64,000 nt of DNA from Phragmites australis (GCF_958298935.1 NC_084922.1:2172501-2236500), one strand, 5' to 3'. Positions 47,740 to 61,949 are shown, numbered from the stretch's first letter. The notes: generated by a model from the letters alone, not told the origin. Made by a program: numbers and translations.

Positions 47740-47934
47740 TACCATGCTCGTTGTCCCGCCGTCGCCCACCGTCCCCTTCGAGGCTGAGCTCGTCCCCGCT
47801 GGATCCTCCGCAAGACTCTAGATCCGGTTGTGAAGGCGTCGGATCCAACCGCCATCCTCATGGCCACATCCACTGCGAAAGCTTTGCCGCTGTCGTCTCC
47901 CCGCGTCCAATTACATGACGCTCGCGCGCCACTC
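47740..47934. other. Older GC-rich segment, second piece
   Basis: Lies between the young Copia element and the solo LTR. No motif recognised. Confidence 0.4.
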
Positions 47935-49643
47935 TGAAAGTGCATCTAGGCCCCCTAAGTGGGTTTTGGCTTATTGATGACAAAACGATTAAGAATCTAA
48001 TATGTTTATCTAAGTCATGAATAGGTTTAAGTCTAAGTTGAGAAGATATATGATGTTTGACGCCCTTCGAAAAGAAAAGGAGAAGAAACTAGGAGTACTC
48101 AATAGGATTTAAATTCTTTTATTTTTAAAATTGAGTCTAGGATAGCCGCTCTATTAAGAGGGTTACATTTGATTGCTTGATTAGTGTCTCAATGCTCAAG
48201 ATATCCTTTAGAACCAATAAGTTGAGAGACACACTCAACAACGGACACCGGGTTTATTTTGCAAAGTTCACTGAATCCGGAGTCTCCGGTGTTCACCAGA
48301 TACTCCGGTACTCAGTATTTAGTCCGGAGTCTCCGAGGTAGACTCCGGCAGAGGGTGCTCGGTTCCGATTTATTTTTGTTGAAAAAGACCGGAGTCCGAT
48401 AGTTGGTGAGTTTTAAGGCCGGAGTCTCCGAGGGAGACTCCGCCAGAGGTCAATCGGTTAAGTCTTTATTTTTTATTGAAAAAGATCGGAGTTTCCAGTG
48501 AACATTCGGTGTTCATCGGATACTCCGGTAGGAGAAAATGTTTTAACCGGAGTCTCCGAGGGAGACTCCGGCAGGGGTGTCTCAGTTAGCATTTATTCTT
48601 TTTGATAAAAAGACCGGAGTCTCCGGTGTTCACCGGATACTCCGGTACCTGGAGAGGCCGGAGGGTCCGGCAAGTCTCCAGACTTAGTATATTCAATAGC
48701 CCTATCAGGACCGGAGACTCCGGTGTTCACCGGAGACTCCGGTAACTTAACAGATTTGTAACGGTTAGTTCTGACACGTTCTGTGACCGTTCTGACGCCG
48801 TTTTTGGATTTGGGACCGGATACTCCGGTGTTCACCAGATACTCCGGTCAGGTCTGACAGAACAGTAACGGTTAGTTTTTGAGAGAGGGCTATAAATACT
48901 CCCACACCCCTTAGCATTAAATGCTTGCTATTGCTGGTGAACTCTAGACTCCTTGAGCATTCTAAGAGCATTCAAAGTCCCTCCAACCACCTCTAGTGCA
49001 AAGTTTGCAAAATTTAGTGAGTTTGGGTTTAGAGTGAGATTAAGCCACTTGAGCATTGAGTTCTTCCTCGAGCATTCGCTGTGATCTTTACTCTTGAAGC
49101 TTTGTGCTTCTAGACGGCAAGGCATCGTCCGTAGAGCACCCAATCTGTGTGGAGTGCCACGGGAAGTTTGTAATCGACTTCAAATTGAGTAAGGAAATTC
49201 TAGCTTGATCTTTGTGGTCGCTAGAAGAGGATATGGTTGGAAAAGACCCGGCTCTTTGTGAGCTCCTCAATAGAGACGTAGGCATTTCTTTGTGAGGTGG
49301 CTGAACTCCGGAATAAATCTCTCGCGTTCTTATTTGTGCAATTTACTTAATCGTGTGAATTTGTGAATTTACATATAAGTTGTCTTAGTGATCATCTTGC
49401 TAGTACTAAATGTGGTTTTAGCTCTGTGATAACTAGTAGACGTAGCTATACCTTTAGATTCTAGCTGCTCGCTTTAATTCATAGTTGTTCTTGATTTCCT
49501 GTATAGACCAGAGACTCCGGACTAGACCGAATACTCCAGACCAGACCGGAGTATCCGACCTTCACCGGAGTATCCGGCAGTTTTAATCCGCTGTTTTAGT
49601 TTTAATTTTCAGAAAAGTCTATTCACCCCCCTTTAGTCACTCA
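47935..49643 (+). mobile_element. Solo LTR of a Copia-type element
   Basis: 1709 bp from TGAAAGTGCATCTAGGCCCC to CACCCCCCTTTAGTCACTCA, flanked on both sides by CACTC (47930-47934 and 49644-49648). No second LTR or interior accompanies it, so it looks like the product of LTR-LTR recombination. It starts like the LTR of the SIRE-like element but differs in the middle. It contains a dense array of CCGGAGTCTCCGG/ACTCCGG phrases at 48270-48865. Confidence 0.85.
48270..48865. repeat. Array of ACTCCGG/CCGGAGT motifs within the solo LTR
   Basis: More than a dozen near-palindromic phrases such as CCGGAGTCTCCGG and GGTGTTCACCGGATACTCCG, irregularly spaced. A smaller set recurs near 49505-49580. Confidence 0.85.
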
Positions 49644-49648
49644 CACTC

Positions 49649-49813
49649 GCGATCCAGATTTGGGAGGGAGTTAGCCCCACCACCATCGTCCTTGCGGTTG
49701 CCGAGCTTCTTGCAACCCACTCAGGCAGTGGCGAGGTGAAAGAGGAGGGGGAGGCGGGCGGGTGGCGGCGTGCCTTAGGAGCCACCCGTGCCGCCCCTTG
49801 AGTGACCTGGGGC
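49649..49813. other. Older GC-rich segment, third piece
   Basis: Continuation of the segment interrupted by the solo LTR. No gene recognised. Confidence 0.4.
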
Positions 49814-50322
49814 TAGGGATGGCAACGGGGCCAATCCCTGCTCTCACTGTGGAATGCTTCCCCATCCCCATCCCAATCCCCATTTTGCTATCAGGGGGAA
49901 AATTTTTCCCATTCTCATCCCCACGGGGAATTTTACAGAGATCGGATCCAAATGAGAATGTAAAATTGAATTATATTTGATTATTTCTATATATTAACAA
50001 TGTGTACGTAGTATAAATAAGTAATTTATTGATGCATACGAGAGCAATTAATACAAGATTGATTAAATATTGTAGGTTAGATAAAAAATAATAAGAGTAA
50101 TTTATTATTTACTCTACGTAATATAATATTTGTATATTTATATACTTAAAATATATATATATATATGTAATATCAGAGATATAACGGTGAGTAGAGACGA
50201 GGACTATGAGTATCTTCCCATCCCCATCCCAATATAAATTCGTGAAAAACGAAATCTATCTGTCTCTATCCTAAAAGATAAATTCCGAAAAATCTAGAAT
50301 CAGATTCCCGTTGACATCGCTA
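49814..50322. mobile_element. hAT-like non-autonomous element
   Basis: Left end TAGGGATGGCAACGGGGCC and right end (reverse complement) TAGCGATGTCAACGGGAATC pair imperfectly. Internal CCCCATCCCCATCCC repeats near each end fit the widespread plant GGGATGGCAACGGGG family. Possible 8-bp target duplication CTGGGGCT/CTGAGCCT has two mismatches. The interior is AT-rich with no ORF. Confidence 0.55.
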
Positions 50323-50352
50323 CTGAGCCTACTTCCAGAATGTAGCCTCAGA

Positions 50353-50639
50353 GGACACGGATCCTCTGCATTAATGATGATTAATGCAGAGGATTACTGT
50401 TTACACAGTAATATGAGTCTGCTGCTACAGTTCTCTGTATTAATTAATCACTGTTTACTGCGGATACTGTATCAACAGTGCTCGATTCTACTGTAGCACG
50501 AATCTGTACTGTATCATCAGGTACTGTAGCGTTACTGTAGTGATTGATCCAATCCATCCATATCCAAATCAAGGGCTGTGGAGTGCTCCTAATGCACTCC
50601 ACTGTAGCTCTCTGCGGCAACTGCAGAGGATCTGTGTCC
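50353..50639. mobile_element. Mutator-type MITE with 9-bp target duplication
   Basis: 287 bp. Left end GGACACGGATCCTCTGCA pairs with the right end (reverse complement GGACACAGATCCTCTGCA, one mismatch). Flanks AGCCTCAGA (50344-50352) and AGCCCCAGA (50640-50648) differ at one base, consistent with a 9-bp Mutator duplication. The interior has repeated TACTGTAG-like motifs and inner palindromes, no ORF. Confidence 0.75.
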
Positions 50640-50855
50640 AGCCCCAGATGCTCCAATCAGGACTTGGAAAAATGGAGCTTGTTGTGACTTGAGAGGCAAG
50701 GATAATATAATTTTGGTAGCCTGTTCGTAATCTCCTCCCCAACTGCTGCTGCTAAGAGCTAGCACAAGTACACGAGTGAACAAGATAGCTGGGCCGTCGG
50801 TACGTCAAGTCAATGCAGCCAACGCAAATTCTACCTCTAGTCTCCTATGCTTGGA

Positions 50856-51653
50856 GAAAATTTAGGAAATACCATTTTAAGGAGTGGAGGTTTGAAAAGT
50901 ATCACTTCAAACATTGTAATTCATTGTATCATGTTATCTATAAAATACAATGATCTCTACTTTTTAATGTTTTCTCTTACTTTTACAATTAAGTTGATTG
51001 TTTTACCTCTACATCTATCTCATGTAGAACACAAACATATATTTTACTGCTCCTACCACTTATTTAAATAGGATGCAATGTAGTATATATGATCAGATAA
51101 AGAGTGCACCACATAATTAAATACATAGTATCATAATTTTACCGCTACATTCACCACATATATTTGCATAAAGCTTAGTATACATAAGTAAACAAAAGAG
51201 AGATCTTTAAATTGTTTGTAATCCACAGATGCACCACACCTATTAATAAGTACATTATAGATGTAAACAAAACAAGGTATCACATCACAATATATCCATA
51301 GATGCACAACCAACGAGGACCCGACCACCATAACTATGACTGCCTACGCCGTCGATAGGGACCCCATCACCATGCCCCTGGTAGGTTTCATCCAGTCGAT
51401 TTGGGAATTTTGACCCATGGGCACATGTCCTTGTTTGACTAGAAGCTTTTTTCCTTTGAATCCAAGGGTAAAAACCTCCGATCAAGTGGTGCAAACCGGG
51501 AAAAGAAAGAAAAGAAGAAAAAAAATAAAATAAAATATTAGAGATCATTGTATTTTATAGACAACACCTTAGATACAATTGTATTTCTCAAATTGCAATA
51601 TTTGAAATAGTATTTCTTGAACCACCATTTTAAGTAGTATTTCCTCAATTTTC
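50856..51653. mobile_element. Non-autonomous element with about 105-bp terminal inverted repeats
   Basis: The left arm runs GAAAATTTAGGAAATACCA and ends in CTATAAAATACAATGATCTC (about 50938-50957). The reverse complement of the right arm starts GAAAATTGAGGAAATACTA and ends in the same 20 bases (about 51540). About 600 bp lie between, including a short GC-richer stretch at 51300-51430. No transposase. Target duplication unclear; long ends suggest a Mutator-like element. Confidence 0.7.
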
Positions 51654-53065
51654 CTGCAGCTGCTGCCGACGAAGCTCCTAACAGAGCTGGGTCAAGGTCG
51701 GCAAGTGAGCTGCTCCGAGTCACGCAACGTCGCTGTGAGCATTCACATCAGGGAATGGCTTTGCTTGCAGCTTGCGACTTGCAACTGCTCTCCCAGCAGC
51801 CGTTTAGCAGGAACCAGCGATGGCAGAAAAAAGAACACTACTGCACTGCTGTGCACGGCAGAGAGAGGCTATGCATGTTTGAATGCAGTCAAAACCTATC
51901 TGATTCCCGGTCATGGCTGTAGCCCACAGCTGCGAGCTGCCACCGGTGCTGCTACCGACTACCGTGCTACAAGCGACCAGTGTGCAACGCAGGAGGAGCT
52001 GGTTGCTCCGGGTTTTCTGAAAGGTCCAAGTTTTCGGCAGATGTGAGCTGATTACCGACGACGCTTTTCATCGAAAGGTGCAATGCTCTAGCTAGCCTGA
52101 AAGTGGAGCGTAGAACTGGGCTCTAGGTGGTAAAGGAAACGAGAAAGCCGACGAACATGTGAGCGCTACATGGATTGGGTCGTCTTTGAAAGAGCGATTA
52201 CCAGCCGAAAGAAGCGATTTTCTATCTACTACTCTACTCGTGTCTTTGTGGTAGCCTGCCTAGTTGCAGAGTTGTCGCTAGCTAAGCTTCCAGCTGCAGT
52301 GTCCCGACGAGATCCAAATGGCGACTAGACAAACCGGCAAAGATAGCTTGCTGAAACCAGCTTTGACCGCATAATTGGGCCGTCGAGAGCGGATTTGACT
52401 GCTAGCATAGCACAGGAGAGAAGGAGAGAGAGAGAGAGTCGAACGTCGATATCCAGGCTCCGATCTCAACTTTGACCACACAATGACACAAACCCGATCA
52501 AGTACAGTCGCAGTAACCGAAGATGCATGCAGAAACAGCAACACAACAAACTGGATCGAACGGCCTGCATGCACATGCGAGCGAGTGTGATCCGGGCCAG
52601 TTCTCTTAAACAACACTGAGCTCGTGAACAACGCTGGTCCATCCCATCGATCTTAGCTGGACTGGAGGCTGGACCATCCCCGTCGCGTAGAAAATCGAGA
52701 TGCGTCGCCATGGCCCTCTTCCTCTCCGGCAGCCACTGATTGCATCCATCCAGATCCAGAGAGTGCGTTCAGGTGAAAGCCATCAGCCATGGCCCTCTTC
52801 CATGCGCCATGCCGACGCCGCCCACAGGCAAGCGCAGGCGGAGGCGGAGGCAGCGGCCGGCGACCAGCACCGCATCACAGGCAAGGAGAGTAGCAACGGT
52901 CGCCGGTGGGTGGCGCGACAGCGAGGACGCATGTGACGTGAGACACCCGAGGCCCGGGGGCCAATAATTAGGCGCGAATAATAATAATCGGACCAGGGCC
53001 GTCTAAACAAAACGGCGGTGGGCCCGCGCTGTCGGGGGGCATCATGATCATCACCGGAGGGCACC
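51654..53065. other. Spacer without recognised genes
   Basis: Moderately GC-rich with overlapping short ORFs on both strands and no family motif. Confidence 0.45.
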
Positions 53066-53092
53066 CCGGACCGGACCGGACCGGACCGGACC
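53066..53092. repeat. (CCGGA)n microsatellite
   Basis: Five perfect copies of CCGGA followed by CC. Confidence 0.95.
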
Positions 53093-53143
53093 AGGGCAGT
53101 ATCGGAACTCCTTACCCCTCCTCAGTTTTGACCCTTCACACCC

Positions 53144-53590
53144 CACACGCCGTCGGACACAGCGGCAGCTGCAGTTTTTTTTCTTTCCCCCTGATTCACT
53201 GGGGAGAGATCATTTGACGGAGCGTCATTACTCACACGCCGTGATGCATAACTGCAGTTGCGGTTTTTCGTTTTTCCCTTGGTTTAGTGTTAGCGGGGGA
53301 GAGATCATTTGACTAACAATCACCTCCTCACACGTCGTCAGCCACAACTTTAATTGTAGTTTTTCGTTTCTCTTGGTTCACTGAATGAGAGATTGTTTCA
53401 CGTAATATTATTACTCACACGTTGTCAAGCAAAAATACAACTATAATTTTTCATTTTCCCTCTGATTCACTGAGAGATTATTTGACATAACATCACCACT
53501 CACACGACTCTATATATAGTGATAACTATAGTTTTTCTTTTCCACTAATTCACTATGAGAGAATTATCTGACGTAATATCATTAGTGATG
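53144..53590. repeat. About 90-bp imperfect tandem repeat, five units
   Basis: Units start at about 53144, 53233, 53329, 53416 and 53501 with CACACGYCGTC. Each continues to a TAGTTTTTCGTTT-like middle and a GATTCACTG...GAGAGATCATTTGACGTAA-like end. The first units are GC-richer and the later ones drift to A/T. Located 0.8-1.25 kb upstream of the GSK3-like start codon. Confidence 0.85.
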
Positions 53591-54148
53591 TCGCCGCTAA
53601 CCCACAGATGTCTGTGTTAGTAACTACGTCTACTTCAGCCAAACCGGTTCTCCGGTTCAGTGCCGGATGACCGGCGGTGGTTGCTGCGGTTGCCGGTGGT
53701 GCTAGCAGTTTCAGATGGGGAAAGTCGTACGTATACGATCGAGTATGAGTGTGCCGGGTGACAGGCTTTGGAGATTCAGCTACTGCTTTGGTTGTGGAGC
53801 ATGTTGAATGAGCACGGGTCAAGTTTCAATGGGATTTCTTTCAGCGATACTGCTAAGGCTGGAGCGCTACATATACGACCTGGAAAATGCGTGAAAAAAA
53901 GAGAGAATTTAATGGCAGCCAAAATTTGTTCATGCGATTTTAGCAGTCAGTAAAAAGCAATTGATAACTAGTAGCCATTCTCCCCTCCCTCAGTTTTGGC
54001 AGCACAGGTAATGCACAGGGGCACCAAATTTAGCAGTAGAAAACGGCACTGCCTCCTCGCTAATAATTTTTTTTAGCACAAAAGTTACTGCTACGAGTCA
54101 GCACAGTTATCGCTCCCACCCTGTCCAGAACGGAAGCGGTTCCTCTCA

Positions 54149-54201
54149 CGCTGACACGTAGGGCCCACAGAAAATTGCGTAGTGGGTCCCACGTGTCAGC
54201 G
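54149..54201. promoter_or_regulatory. Promoter inverted repeat with GTGGGYCCCAC and ACGT cores
   Basis: Left arm CGCTGACACGTAGGGCCCAC (54149-54168) and right arm GTGGGTCCCACGTGTCAGCG (54182-54201) form a 20-bp stem with two mismatches over a 13-bp loop. The right arm holds a G-box core CACGTG. It lies about 190-240 bp upstream of the kinase ATG; a promoter role is inferred. Confidence 0.6.
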
Positions 54202-54387
54202 AAAGCAAAGCGAAGCGCCACCCCTCCAGAGTCCGCAGCCCGACCGGTCAAAAGCACAAGCACAGCACACCACCATCCCATTCCCAACCCGAGTCCCCAA
54301 GCGAACTGCTCCGTAGAAAGCAGCCGCAGCCGCAAGCAAGCAAGGTCAGCAGCTGCCTCCTCCTGTTCTCCAGCTCTTCTCCACCCC

Positions 54388-58145
<3,758 letters not shown>

Positions 58146-58507
58146 GAGGGCAGCGCGATGTTCAACTTTTTGTTCGTTTATTGCCAATGTGCTGGGCCGA
58201 TGGGAGATTGCACCATCTTTCGAGGTTGGAGAGACGGCACCCAGCAGTACCTGAGAAGTAAAATTATGTAAATTATCTGACCGAAGAACTGCCGCAAGTG
58301 ACGGCGCATGTTGGTCTAGTAGTTAAGAGTGTAGGTGGAGACTGGTTAATGCCTAGGCTGTTTTTGGTTAATTGCCATTTTGTAATGTTTGTCAGTACTG
58401 GTCTGCAGCAGTGTAGCTGCCCCTGTTTTGTTCGTTCTCCATGATGTAAATGATCATCACCCAACTGCAATGACTGTTCTTTCGTTACATGGTTTGCCTC
58501 CTGATCG
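58146..58507 (+). other. Probable 3' UTR of the GSK3-like gene
   Basis: Transcribed-looking sequence after the stop, with TG/TA-rich text such as TTTTGTAATGTTTGTC near 58378. The end point is not determined. Confidence 0.4.
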
Positions 58508-58716
58508 TTACCCAGTCCGGAGCAGCTCGCCAAAGAAGTCAGCGATCTTGATGCCGGCGTCGACCTCGCTCGTGTAGAGGAACCCGCATGACGCCCGCAT
58601 GAGGATGGAGTCGTGCGCCAGCGCGAGCCCGCAGCCGGCGCCCGCGGCGTGGCCGGTGACGGCGGCGACGGTGGGCACGGGCAGCGCGAGGAGGTCGGCG
58701 ACGAGGCCTTCCTTTC
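58508..58716 (-). pseudogene. Enoyl-CoA hydratase/isomerase fragment
   Basis: About 68 codons on the minus strand match the crotonase fold core of plant peroxisomal delta3,delta2-enoyl-CoA isomerase: VADLLALPVPTVAAVTGHAAGAGCGLALAHD, RASCGFLYTSEVDAGIKI and FFGELLR, then a stop. The usual protein is about 240 residues, so roughly the first 100 and last 75 are missing. GC content drops at both edges. It lies tail-to-tail with the GSK3-like gene and is best explained as a captured or duplicated gene piece. Confidence 0.75.
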
Positions 58717-59490
58717 CAATCGATAAAACAGAAGAGGGGTATGTCCAAAAGTTGGTTTGTGCGGTGTCATGTTGAAGTTTGAAAAAAATCGTTTTGAGAT
58801 GTGCAGATCGAAAAATCAAATTTGGAAGTGAAATTGCTCGTGTCCATGCTGGTTTTGATGTTTGTAAACTTCTGGAGTCGCTCTACAGTGAGGCTAGATG
58901 TGTAGAATACTCGAATGCAGAGCATATTAACTCCCCTTTTATCTTTATTTTCCGTCAGACTATCGGATATCAAACCTTCGAACTCTGTAGCTACCTGTTT
59001 CTAAGTAGAAATCGACGCGCCTTTTCTTAAAAAAATAAATCCAAATACCAAATTGGCTAACGTGCTTTTGTAACTATAGGACGTAAACTGGTCGCATAAC
59101 ATGCTGACTAGGCTAATTTTCCATTCCGTATGCTTTCATCATTTCATGGCATTATCTTGATTAAAAGTGTGTTCACGGAAATAATGGATAAAACTGCATA
59201 AAATCTCTTTTCTAGTGGTACGATTAACTTTGTGATAATGATACATAGAATGGTCCAATGAGGGAAGAAGCGCTTTCACATGGCATCGTGTCCAATTTAG
59301 TTCAATTGAGTTCAGGTTCAGTTCAGTCCAGTCCAACATTCTCGGGGCTGTATTGCCTTGCAAAGCACAATTGGATAAGAGAGACGCATAACAATGTCAC
59401 CCGATGTTCCGATCAGGAGCGCTAGCATGAAACTGAAGAAATCATGCAAACGCCACTGCATATTTGCATTCATCATCACACCAGCTCATA

Positions 59491-59873
59491 AAATGCATGG
59501 TTTCTTCTCAAAACTAACAAACATAGCATTGCGGCAATTCAAAGACGAACTCGAATTAACAGTGCAGCTACAGCTAGTATGAATTGTGGCATAGCGGTAG
59601 AAGCCTCATGAATCATTCATGGTGTAGGACTGAACACCATGAATGATGCAGAATTGCAGATTTGATGCGCTTGAAAGAAGCATGCGATGCAACCGACTAG
59701 AGCGAACAGCAATCAAGCTTATCAGCTGATACAAGTGCATGATTTCTTCTCAAAACTAACAAACATAGCAGTGCAGCAATTCAAAGCCCAAGACGCATGA
59801 ACAGGGCAGCCAGCATGAATTGGCAGAGTAGTAGCAACCTCATGAATCATGGTGTCGGATCGAACGAACAGCA
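59491..59873. repeat. Two-copy direct repeat of about 145 bp
   Basis: Copies at about 59491-59635 and 59733-59873 share TTTCTTCTCAAAACTAACAA, ACATAGCA, GCAATTCAAAG and later CCTCATGAATCAT with GGTGT. The second copy overlaps the very 3' end of the F-box gene region. Confidence 0.75.
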
Positions 59874-59874
59874 A

Positions 59875-61395
59875 TCAAACAGACCTGAAGAAGGGGAACG
59901 CACGGTAGCGCCTGTAGAGCGAGCCGAACATGCCGTCGTCTCTGTAGAGGATCGCGAGCCGCACCTTGTCGCCGCTCTCGAGGTCGTAGCGCAGCAGGTA
60001 CTTGTTCTTGTCGACGATGATGAAGTCGCCGCACGCGCCGGCGAAGTCCACCGGCAACTCGTGGTTCCACAGAATTTTGAAGTACCAGGACGATACGTCG
60101 TCCACCACCGCCTCGTGCACCCGCCGCCATACCCCGGCGGCGTCCATCACCCACACGCCATGCACGCCCTTGATGTCGCCGTGAGGCATTATGCTGCTGC
60201 TCTTCTCGTCGTGGATGTCGAACGCGCACAGCCGGAGCCGCCCGCCGGCCGACCCCAGGGACCGCCCCACGCGCCCCTTGGACCCCTCCGCCTCTGGCGG
60301 CTCGCGGAGCACCGATGCGCGGCCGCGGGCAACGTCGTAGCGGACGACGCGGCCGCGGCGCTGGCTCAGCCAGTAGAAGCACGTGTCGACGAGTATCCCC
60401 TGGGAGGCGACGCCGAGGCAGCGTGCCAGGCCCTGCGCGGCGATCAGGTTCGTGTCCCACCTGCCGGTCTTGGACGAGAAGGTCTCCACGAGCACGTGGC
60501 GGCGGGGGATGCGGACCAGGAGCACGACGGTGAAGGATACCCACCCGGTTGCCGCGTCGAGGTCGTAGTGGAGGCCCGAGGCCGTATCGCGGGTCGGCGG
60601 GAAGGAGGACGGCGGGAGCGCGAGCCAGCGGTTGGCGGCCGGGTCACATACGTAGTAGCGGCTCCGGCTGCGGCCCAGCAGCAGTCGGCCGTGCGACGCC
60701 ACGAAAGAGATGTTGAGCATGGGCACGGTGCTCTCGAAGAACAGCACATGGTTTTCCACTTCCACCAGCAGGGACTCCGCAACTTCCTCGTCATGGACGT
60801 CCGCTTCCGCTGCTTGGTCCACCGAGACGGCACCGAGACCCGCCGGCTCATCAGGCTCTTCAGGGGCCTTGTCGTCACGGACTTCGTCGACGGCGTCGCC
60901 ACCCGGCAGTTGAGCACGCTCTTCAAGGGCGTCGTCGTCGCAGACCTCGTCGGCGCCGGTGGAGTAGAGACTTCTGAGGACGAAGTTGTCAACGGCGGCA
61001 TCAAGGAGGGCAGGCGGTGCAGGCTTGCTCGCGCAGCGAGATTCCTTGGACTTGGAGGTGTACTTGGGGTTGAGGGGGAGGTTGAGGTCGACTCGGTCGG
61101 CGGGGTCGGTGGCGACGAGGGTGAGGTGCGTGTAGCCGACCTTGCGCCGTGGCTGGAGGATGAGGGCGTAGGGGCCGTCGTCGAGGAGGGGCCGCGGCCG
61201 CGGGGAGAGGTGGCGGGAGAGGAACCCCGGCTCGGAGACGATCGCGCGCCACCGCGGGCACACGACGGTGAGTCGGTACGCGTCCTTGGTCGGTAGCCGG
61301 TGCAGAATCTCGGCGACGACGCCGCCGTCCAGGTGCGGCACCGCGGGCAGCGCCTCGTCTCCGCCGCCGCCCGGCGTCGCGTTCCCCTCTGCCAT
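59875..61395 (-). CDS. F-box protein, intronless
   Basis: A 506-residue protein with an N-terminal F-box at about residues 20-62 (PHLDGGVVAEILHRLPTKDAYRLTVVCPRWRAIVSEPGF), expected to bind SKP1 and serve as a substrate receptor in an SCF ubiquitin ligase. An acidic insertion (about 150-210: DDDALEERAQ..., PEEPDEPAG..., EADVHDEEVAES) separates it from a C-terminal part with strand-rich repeats such as YYVCDPAANRWLALPPS, HYDLDAATGWVSFTVVLL and RYDVARGRASVLREPPEAE. These look like an F-box-associated beta-propeller. It ends RRYRAFPFFRSV. It is a single exon with very high GC3, which creates a 499-codon antisense frame. Substrate unknown. Confidence 0.85.
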   Translation of the reverse strand: MAEGNATPGGGGDEALPAVPHLDGGVVAEILHRLPTKDAYRLTVVCPRWRAIVSEPGFLSRHLSPRPRPLLDDGPYALILQPRRKVGYTHLTLVATDPADRVDLNLPLNPKYTSKSKESRCASKPAPPALLDAAVDNFVLRSLYSTGADEVCDDDALEERAQLPGGDAVDEVRDDKAPEEPDEPAGLGAVSVDQAAEADVHDEEVAESLLVEVENHVLFFESTVPMLNISFVASHGRLLLGRSRSRYYVCDPAANRWLALPPSSFPPTRDTASGLHYDLDAATGWVSFTVVLLVRIPRRHVLVETFSSKTGRWDTNLIAAQGLARCLGVASQGILVDTCFYWLSQRRGRVVRYDVARGRASVLREPPEAEGSKGRVGRSLGSAGGRLRLCAFDIHDEKSSSIMPHGDIKGVHGVWVMDAAGVWRRVHEAVVDDVSSWYFKILWNHELPVDFAGACGDFIIVDKNKYLLRYDLESGDKVRLAILYRDDGMFGSLYRRYRAFPFFRSV

Positions 61396-61702
61396 GACAC
61401 GTGTTACAGGTCAAGAATCTGGAGGTCTGGAAGGGTCTCATTTCCGTCCTTGGTATTTATGCAAACGGATCGTTCTGTGTGGACGGCGTGGCGGTTACGT
61501 CAACTCTGGGAGGTTTTTTCTTCAGATCGTAAATACAAAAACATTTTTGGATCATTAGTTCGATTAAAAAAACTAAAGATTTACTCACTTAATTAAATTA
61601 AAAAAATAAATTAAGTAGTAACTAGGACTATCCACTAAATGTTCTGCATCTTGTGCATCGTCGCTAGAGTATCAAAGCTACAAGAGCATCCGTTTATTCT
61701 TA
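61396..61702. other. Upstream region of the F-box gene
   Basis: Presumed promoter of the F-box gene, AT-rich, with no specific motif recognised. Confidence 0.3.
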
Positions 61703-61949
61703 GATCATTTCAATCATATTATCTTTATTTTGTTCCTTTTTTTTTCTTATTTTTTTTATTTCCTTTCATCTTAAACAGTTTTGTTTTTAGGAAAATCGCA
61801 AAGAAAAAAAAAATCCCATCCTGTAGAGAATAAACTTGAAAATCCTTTCGTGACGAGAATCATAAAGAGAAACTGTTGAAACGCTAAAAAAAACAAAAAT
61901 CCTATCGTGAAAAAATTTTAAACTCTGAAAAGAAACCGTTGAGATGGTC
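61703..61949. mobile_element. Tourist-like MITE
   Basis: 247-bp AT-rich element with imperfect ends GATCATTTCAATCAT and (reverse complement of right end) GACCATCTCAACGGT. It is flanked by TTA on both sides (61700-61702 and 61950-61952). No ORF. It lies between the ribosomal protein gene and the F-box gene. Confidence 0.6.

Noticed and set aside
58300..58345. tRNA-like word TTGGTCTAGTAGTTAAGAG
   Set aside because: No B box, acceptor stem or cloverleaf could be formed.
59797..61296. 499-codon plus-strand open frame opposite the F-box gene
   Set aside because: Antisense shadow of a GC3-rich gene; the translation has no family motif whereas the minus strand has a clear F-box.
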